From contig JAFLEE010000016.1 in assembly GCA_017302015.1 (NCBI GenBank), positions 14,271-78,270 of the forward strand: a stretch of DNA of 64,000 nt, read 5' to 3'. The DNA is from Spirochaetota bacterium (lineage in GTDB: Bacteria > Spirochaetota > UBA12135 > COTS27 > JAFLEE01). The notes beneath the pieces are model-generated. The model saw only the letters and a list, made by a program, of their open reading frames with translations, was not told the origin of the DNA and made no database searches. Shown here in pieces: positions 59,806 through 64,000 of this stretch. A program made the position numbers and the translations under genes. Position 1 is the first letter of the stretch. Each line of letters starts with the position of its first letter.

Positions 59806-61160
59806 CGGAGCACCGCGCCCCCGGCCTCGAGGTCCGCGCGCAGGGCCGCGGGGTCGAGTTCGGGGAACGGCTTCCCCGTCTTTTTCGCCAAGGCCGCCGC
59901 GGCCCCGGCGGCCTCGCCCGTCTGGTTGCAATTCACCTGCACCCGCACCGCGCCGAAGGCACCGGGGTCTGCGTCGAGGGCGCGCCCGACGGCGAGCACG
60001 TTCGACAATCCGGCCGCCACGAGGCTCCGATAGGGGATCTGATAGAAAGCGGGGTCCCGTTCCTGGACGGGGCGCCAACGGCCCTCGGTTTGGGAGCCGT
60101 CCCCGTGCACTTCGACCTGCTTCCCATCGAGGTAGCGGAAGGTGAGGCCGGCGCCGCCCTGGCGGTGGATATCGACCCGGTAGGTGCCGTTGGCGATGGC
60201 GTCGGGGAAGCGCTTGCCGGTGAGGACCTCCCCTTCGGTGAGGCGGTGGAGGCATTTCGCGTGGCGCGTCTCGCGGATGCCGATGCGCGCCGGTAGGGCG
60301 GCGAGGGTCACCGGATGGCTCGGCTGGGCCTCGCGCACCAGATCGAGCAGGCGGCGCACCTGCTTGCGGCCCTCCATCTCCGCGCGGGTGAGGTCGGCGG
60401 CCTCACCGCAATCCACGCCGTGCACCCGGGTGCCGAAGAGGAAGTCGAGGCGGCCCGCGCCCGGCAGACGGTAATGCCAGAGGAAACCGGGGGGCAGCGC
60501 CCGGGGATTGGCGGCGTCGAAGACGGCCTTCTGGAGCTGAAAGCCGGGTACGGCGCGCTTCAGTTCGTCCAGGCCCGAGACGAGGCACGCCATGGTGGGC
60601 GGTTGGACCGCGGGGTGGGCGTAGGTTTCGCCCCCGCAGAGCCGCACCAGGTCGGCATCGCCCGACGCGTCGATGAAATGGGCGGCGCGGATGGCGCGGC
60701 GCCCCGATTTATCCTCGAGGATCACGGCCCGCGCCCGCCCCGCCTCGACCTGGGCGCCCACGACCCGGGCGTGCAGGAAGGGGTGGATGCCGTGCTCCTC
60801 GACGAGGGCATCGAGTTCGATGGCCGATTCGCCGGGCGACAGCATGAAGTGGGCGTGGGGATTATGCTCCGTCGCCTCCACCACGGCGCCCCGGGGCCGC
60901 AGGCGGGAGACGAACTCGGCGCTGAGGCCCCCGATGATCGTGTCCTCGTCCCGCGTATCGCGGAAGGAGTGCCAGAGGGCCACGAAACCCGCCGTCGTAT
61001 TCCCGCCGAATTGGTTGCTGGATTCCACCAGCGCGACGGTGAGCCCCCGCCGGGCGGCGGCGACCGCGGCGAAGACCCCGGTGCACGAGCCCCCGACGAC
61101 GCACAGGTCGCATTCGAAGACGACGGGGGTGGCGCGGGCGCTTTCCATGACGGCGTTCAT
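59802..61160 (-). CDS. FAD-dependent oxidoreductase (FAD_oxidored family)
   Basis: A 452-residue protein of the PF12831 type. The dinucleotide fold begins CDLCVVGGSCTGVFAAVAAARRG (the variant GGSCTG replaces GxGxxG), followed by the ribose-binding glutamate in VALVESSNQFGGNT and a later FIDASGDADL motif. Closing motifs (QVNCNQTGEAAG) are typical. It is cytosolic. The family is linked to sugar acid or xanthan/uronate degradation in PVC-like bacteria. Divergent from the PocR-AraC regulator 136 nt away, its likely controller. Start from AAGGAG before ATG 61160. Confidence 0.87.
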   Translation of the reverse strand: MNAVMESARATPVVFECDLCVVGGSCTGVFAAVAAARRGLTVALVESSNQFGGNTTAGFVALWHSFRDTRDEDTIIGGLSAEFVSRLRPRGAVVEATEHNPHAHFMLSPGESAIELDALVEEHGIHPFLHARVVGAQVEAGRARAVILEDKSGRRAIRAAHFIDASGDADLVRLCGGETYAHPAVQPPTMACLVSGLDELKRAVPGFQLQKAVFDAANPRALPPGFLWHYRLPGAGRLDFLFGTRVHGVDCGEAADLTRAEMEGRKQVRRLLDLVREAQPSHPVTLAALPARIGIRETRHAKCLHRLTEGEVLTGKRFPDAIANGTYRVDIHRQGGAGLTFRYLDGKQVEVHGDGSQTEGRWRPVQERDPAFYQIPYRSLVAAGLSNVLAVGRALDADPGAFGAVRVQVNCNQTGEAAGAAAALAKKTGKPFPELDPAALRADLEAGGAVLR

Positions 61161-61280
61161 GCGGGCTCCTTCGAAAACCGGTGCGCGTTCCATGGTCGGG
61201 CGCCCGGTACGATGGGGTAAGGATAGGCCGGATGGTCGGGCACCGCGATGGCAGATGGGCTATTTCAATCTTTAAAAACC

Positions 61281-61289
61281 TGCTATGAT
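61281..61289 (+). promoter_or_regulatory. Extended -10 element TGCTATGAT before the PocR-AraC gene
   Basis: Extended -10 (TGN plus TATGAT), 7 nt before ATG 61297; fits a leaderless mRNA. Confidence 0.5.
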
Positions 61290-61296
61290 ATAGCCA

Positions 61297-62124
61297 ATGA
61301 TCGAAAGCCGGTTTTTTAACGGGCTTGCGCGCCTCCTGGAGGATGTGGAACGCGCCACCGGGTTCCGCCTCGTGTGGAAAGACGCCGATCCCGCGTTCTG
61401 GGGCCTCACCCCCGACACCCTCGGCAGCCACCAGAACCCCTGGTGCCGCCGTATCAAACGGGGCACTGGGGCTTCCACCGCCTGCCGCCGGGTCGATAAT
61501 CTGGTCGCTTCCGATTGGCCCGAGGGCGACAGGCCCCGCCTGCGCACCTGCCCATTCGCGGTCCGGGAATGGGTGGTGCCCGTCTTCGCTGGGGGGCGAT
61601 ACCACGGTTGCTTCTATCTGGGTCCCTGGCGGGGGGCTTCCAGCCTCCCGGGGGCACGCGGCCATTCGACGGGCCTATTACCCTTCCCGGGAAGGGCCCG
61701 GGCCGAGGCCGCGGGGCGCCTGGCATTGGCCGCGCTCCTTCCCCTTCTTTCCGCCCGCGAGGCCGAGGGGGCCCTCCATGCCTCCCGCGGCGATCAGCTC
61801 ATGCAGGGCGCCGTCGCCTATATCGGCGAGCATTTGGCGGCGGGGCTCCACGCCGGCGAAGTGGCGCGGGCCGCCGATTTGAGCGTCTCCCGGTTCCTGC
61901 ACCGGTTCCGCGCCGCCACGGGCGAACGATTCCGCCGCCATGTGGAGCGGCGCCTCATGGCCGAGGCCGCCCGCCGCCTGGCGGATCCCGACCTTTCCAT
62001 CGCGGATCTCGCCGAGGCACTCGGCTTCCGCGACCCGAATTATTTTTCCACCGCGTTCCGCCGGGTCTACGGGGCGCCTCCGCGGACGTGGCGCCGCGGC
62101 TTGCCGCCGGGGCCTCCCGGCTAG
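61297..62124 (+). CDS. PocR-domain AraC-family regulator
   Basis: A 275-residue regulator. The N-terminal PocR-type sensor (about 8-150) has conserved Cys residues in NPWCRRIKRG, TACRRVDN and LRTCPFAVREWVVPV, typical of a redox or small-molecule sensing fold. The C-terminal AraC domain has LHAGEVARAADLSVSRFL and LSIADLAEALGFRDPNYFST. It is divergent from the FAD oxidoreductase gene and may sense the product or the redox state. A leaderless start is likely. The epimerase gene 55 nt downstream may be in its control too. Confidence 0.85.
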   Translation: MIESRFFNGLARLLEDVERATGFRLVWKDADPAFWGLTPDTLGSHQNPWCRRIKRGTGASTACRRVDNLVASDWPEGDRPRLRTCPFAVREWVVPVFAGGRYHGCFYLGPWRGASSLPGARGHSTGLLPFPGRARAEAAGRLALAALLPLLSAREAEGALHASRGDQLMQGAVAYIGEHLAAGLHAGEVARAADLSVSRFLHRFRAATGERFRRHVERRLMAEAARRLADPDLSIADLAEALGFRDPNYFSTAFRRVYGAPPRTWRRGLPPGPPG

Positions 62125-62147
62125 CGTGGCGGGGTTGGCGGCGGTAG

Positions 62148-62153
62148 TATAAT
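62148..62153 (+). promoter_or_regulatory. Consensus -10 TATAAT for the epimerase gene
   Basis: 26 nt before ATG 62180; no -35 or ribosome site recognised. Confidence 0.35.
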
Positions 62154-62179
62154 CCTCCATCGACCTTCCCATCCGCCCC

Positions 62180-62938
62180 ATGCCCACCGTCCCCCATCGC
62201 ATCCTCGTCACCGGCGCCGCGGGCGCCGTGGGGCGCGCGGTGTGCCGGGCGCTGGGGGAACGGGGTCACGCGGTGCGCGGATTCGACCGTTCCCCCGCCC
62301 CCGAACTCGCCGATTTCGTCCAAGGCGATCTCGCTGAAAGCCGCGCGCTCGGCGGCGCCTGCGACGGGGTGGATACGATCATCCACCTCGCCGCCAACCC
62401 GACCGACGCGCCCTTCCTCGAGCGCCTGGTTCCCGATAATATCGTCGGCACCTGGCGGGTGTTCGAGGCCGCCGCGCTGCGGGGCGTGGGCCGCGTCATC
62501 TTCGCGAGCACGCTCCAGGTGGTCGACGGCCTGCCCCGCGAACCGGGGCGAAGCCTGGGCGTGGATGCGGGCACCGCGTGCCGCAACCTCTACGCCGCCA
62601 CCAAGGTCCTCGGCGAGGAGATCGCGCGGGTCTACGCCCACCGCCACGGGCTTTCCACCCTCGCGGCGCGCATCGGCTGGCTCCCGAGGGGCGCCTATGA
62701 CGTGGAAACCCTGCGCCGCTCTCCGGCGGCCCGGGATATCTACCTCGGCCGCGGCGATTGCGGCCGGTTTTTCTGCTGCGCCGTGGAGGCCACGCGCCCG
62801 GCCCCGGGGGAATCGGCGGTGCTCTACGCCACGAGCCTCGCGCTCGGTCCCGCCCCGTTCGATCCGGCACCGGCGGAGCGCCTCATCGGCTATGCGGCGC
62901 GGGAGCGGTGGCCCGAGGGGCTCGGCGAACTCGGCTAG
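62180..62938 (+). CDS. NAD-dependent epimerase/dehydratase-family (uronate dehydrogenase-like) SDR
   Basis: A 252-residue extended-SDR enzyme. The coenzyme motif is VTGAAGAVGRAV (about 10-20) and the catalytic Tyr138 and Lys142 are in YAATK. The small size and the motif STLQVVDG fit uronate dehydrogenase or a related sugar oxidoreductase; the specific substrate is not proven. Together with pectate-lyase and glucuronate-type genes in this window it suggests uronic acid use. Its stop is shared (CTAG) with the convergent MinD-like gene. Confidence 0.75.
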   Translation: MPTVPHRILVTGAAGAVGRAVCRALGERGHAVRGFDRSPAPELADFVQGDLAESRALGGACDGVDTIIHLAANPTDAPFLERLVPDNIVGTWRVFEAAALRGVGRVIFASTLQVVDGLPREPGRSLGVDAGTACRNLYAATKVLGEEIARVYAHRHGLSTLAARIGWLPRGAYDVETLRRSPAARDIYLGRGDCGRFFCCAVEATRPAPGESAVLYATSLALGPAPFDPAPAERLIGYAARERWPEGLGELG

Positions 62939-63687
62939 GCCCGGGGGATCCCGAAGAGCGTGGCGGCGACGGCGCGCAGCGCCTTGGCCCCGGGGGAGCG
63001 GCGCGAGAGCAGGAAGGGTTCTTGGCGAGAGACGGACTCCCGGATGGAGGGATCGTAGGGGATCGCCCCCAGATAGGCCAGGTTCACCGAAAGCTGCTCG
63101 TCCACCAGGCGGATGAGGTCGACGGAGGCGCGAAGGGCGTCCTTCTCCCGGTAACTCTGGTTGAGCAGGAAGCAAAGGCGCGCCTCGTGGTCGGTATGGC
63201 GTCCGAGCTGCTGGATGGTTTTGAACGCATCGAGGAAGGAGAACGGGTCGTTGAGGGAGACCAGGAGCGCCGTGTCGGCGATCGGCATGAAGCTCAGCAG
63301 CGCGTTATTGATGCCCGCCCCGATGTCGAAGATCACCACGTCATACGGGAGTTTCAGGATATCCGCGGCGAGGCGGGAGAGCGCGGGGCGGCTCATCTCC
63401 TTCGCCGTATTGGCGAAGAGGGAGAGGACGTCCACGCCCAATTCGGAGGTCTGGATGATGGATTTGAGCTTGGCCGGGCCCGGGCGGCCGCTCCAGACAT
63501 CCCCCAATGTCGCGTCGGGGAAGACCTTGAAGAGCAGGTGCACGTTGGGCAGGTTGAAATCGGCGTCGACGATGAGCGTGCGTTTGCTCCACTCGCGGGC
63601 GCAATAGAGAGCGAGGCTCGAGCTCACCACGGTCTTCCCCGTGCCGCCCTTGCCGCTGAAGACCGTCAGCACGTGCTTGGCGCTCAT
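62935..63687 (-). CDS. MinD/ParA-family ATPase (FlhG-like)
   Basis: A 250-residue P-loop ATPase with deviant Walker A SGKGGTGKT (about residues 10-18), Walker A' in VDADFNLPNVHLLF and Walker B in VVIFDIGAG. The type is FlhG/MinD: it positions or regulates a cell structure (flagellum, pilus, septum) rather than plasmids. Its ATG shares ATGA with the stop of the upstream membrane-protein gene, so the two are coupled. The membrane-targeting helix usually found at the C-terminus of MinD is absent. The stop is shared with the epimerase gene as CTAG. Confidence 0.87.
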   Translation of the reverse strand: MSAKHVLTVFSGKGGTGKTVVSSSLALYCAREWSKRTLIVDADFNLPNVHLLFKVFPDATLGDVWSGRPGPAKLKSIIQTSELGVDVLSLFANTAKEMSRPALSRLAADILKLPYDVVIFDIGAGINNALLSFMPIADTALLVSLNDPFSFLDAFKTIQQLGRHTDHEARLCFLLNQSYREKDALRASVDLIRLVDEQLSVNLAYLGAIPYDPSIRESVSRQEPFLLSRRSPGAKALRAVAATLFGIPRA

Positions 63688-63914
63688 CCTTCCCGCTTCC
63701 TCGCATCCGCCTGGGGGAATTGCCGTTCCTTGTTCACGTAGGTCCGCAGATAGTCGATATCCACCTTCTGGGCCGGGGCGCGGGCGCGGCGGCGCCATAG
63801 GAGCACCGCGACGAGCCCGGCGATGAGGAGCGCCGCGCCGAAGGCGAAGAACCGGGGCGAGAGGCCGGGGCCCTCGGGGGCGGCGGCGGGACTCTCCGGA
63901 TATCTTGCAGATCG
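63684..63914 (-). pseudogene. 5'-truncated small membrane-protein gene upstream of MinD-like ATPase
   Basis: A 76-codon open frame without any usable start codon: it begins after a TGA at 63917 and only GTG codons inside or after the membrane helix exist. The product carries a Pro/Ala-rich linker, one membrane helix (FFAFGAALLIAGLVAVLL) and a short basic cytoplasmic tail (RTYVNKERQF). Coupling with the ATPase (ATGA) shows it is real DNA of that operon. The first part of the gene is missing, replaced by a low-G+C sequence from about 63900 onward. It could be an insertion, a rearrangement or an assembly joint; a frameshift from ATG 63918 is a weaker option. Confidence 0.55.
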
Positions 63915-64000
63915 TCATGGTATGTTGTTGAATGGTTTGATGCTTGTTTCTTCTGTGCTCGACTTCACTACAGTAGATTTCAATCACAACAACGACCTGC
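63900..64000. other. Low-G+C end segment, abrupt change of composition
   Basis: The last 100 bases are clearly poorer in G+C than the preceding 25 kb (near 43 percent by count) and show no recognised gene. The border coincides with the loss of the start of the membrane-protein gene. Confidence 0.5.

Overview
This 64 kb window is high-G+C bacterial DNA (roughly two thirds G+C by eye) with dense genes on both strands. No rRNA, tRNA, CRISPR array, phage block or intact transposon was recognised. The phylum is not certain. A Tat-exported DUF1501 protein paired with a haem-motif DUF1549/DUF1553 protein, DUF1080, DUF4838, many secreted or lipid-anchored glycoside hydrolases, and one-domain AraC/LacI regulators beside each catabolic cluster are typical of Planctomycetota/Verrucomicrobiota-like or related candidate-phylum polysaccharide degraders. 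I would not go below 'PVC-like or candidate-phylum heterotroph'.

Layout. 0-3.3 kb: the end of a 2-hydroxyacyl-CoA dehydratase activase-like gene overlapping an HgdB-like gene. 3.4-5.3 kb: a membrane metallophosphoesterase and a DinB-like protein. 5.4-11.4 kb: an AraC regulator divergent from an esterase-like hydrolase, a GH5-like (clan GH-A) glycosidase and a GH51/GH39-like lipoprotein. 11.4-15.4 kb: an alpha/beta hydrolase, an AraC regulator, a DUF1080 protein and a Gfo/Idh/MocA oxidoreductase. 15.5-27.3 kb: a DUF4838 protein with a C-terminal CBM, a PilZ protein, and a two-gene operon (GH20-like protein and a 1295-residue double pectate-lyase-fold protein) divergent from an AraC regulator. 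27.3-30.6 kb: the DUF1501 and DUF1549/1553 pair. 31.4-33.0 kb: a DUF2089 regulator coupled to a beta-helix protein behind a very A+T-rich promoter. 33-42 kb: a coiled-coil membrane protein, a PQQ-type beta-propeller lipoprotein, a DEAD-box helicase, a U32/RlhA-like protein and a LacI regulator. 42-51.5 kb: two divergent glycosidases, a hybrid histidine kinase, a small membrane protein, and a GH29 fucosidase with a UroD-family protein. 51.5-58.9 kb: a PAS-SpoIIE phosphatase, DUF599, an SH3b protein, an MFS transporter, a Dabb protein, an unlisted 46-residue membrane protein and a three-gene ABC-2 exporter. 59-64 kb: a response regulator, an FAD oxidoreductase divergent from a PocR-AraC regulator, an NAD-dependent epimerase/dehydrogenase and a MinD-like ATPase behind a 5'-truncated membrane gene.

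How the parts work together. Much of the window reads as loci for plant or algal polysaccharide use: surface or periplasmic hydrolases (arabinose, mannose/glucose, fucose and uronate type), sugar-oxidising enzymes (Gfo/Idh, epimerase/uronate dehydrogenase-like, FAD oxidoreductase) and local one-component regulators. A second layer is signalling (PilZ, hybrid kinase, SpoIIE phosphatase, stand-alone receiver).

Three genome-scale habits stand out. Several genes have a -10 box 6-8 nt before the start codon, which suggests leaderless mRNAs. Four of the ten convergent gene pairs share their stop codons through one CTAG. The main regulators sit behind promoters that contain perfect short palindromes (LacI, one AraC gene, the stand-alone receiver).
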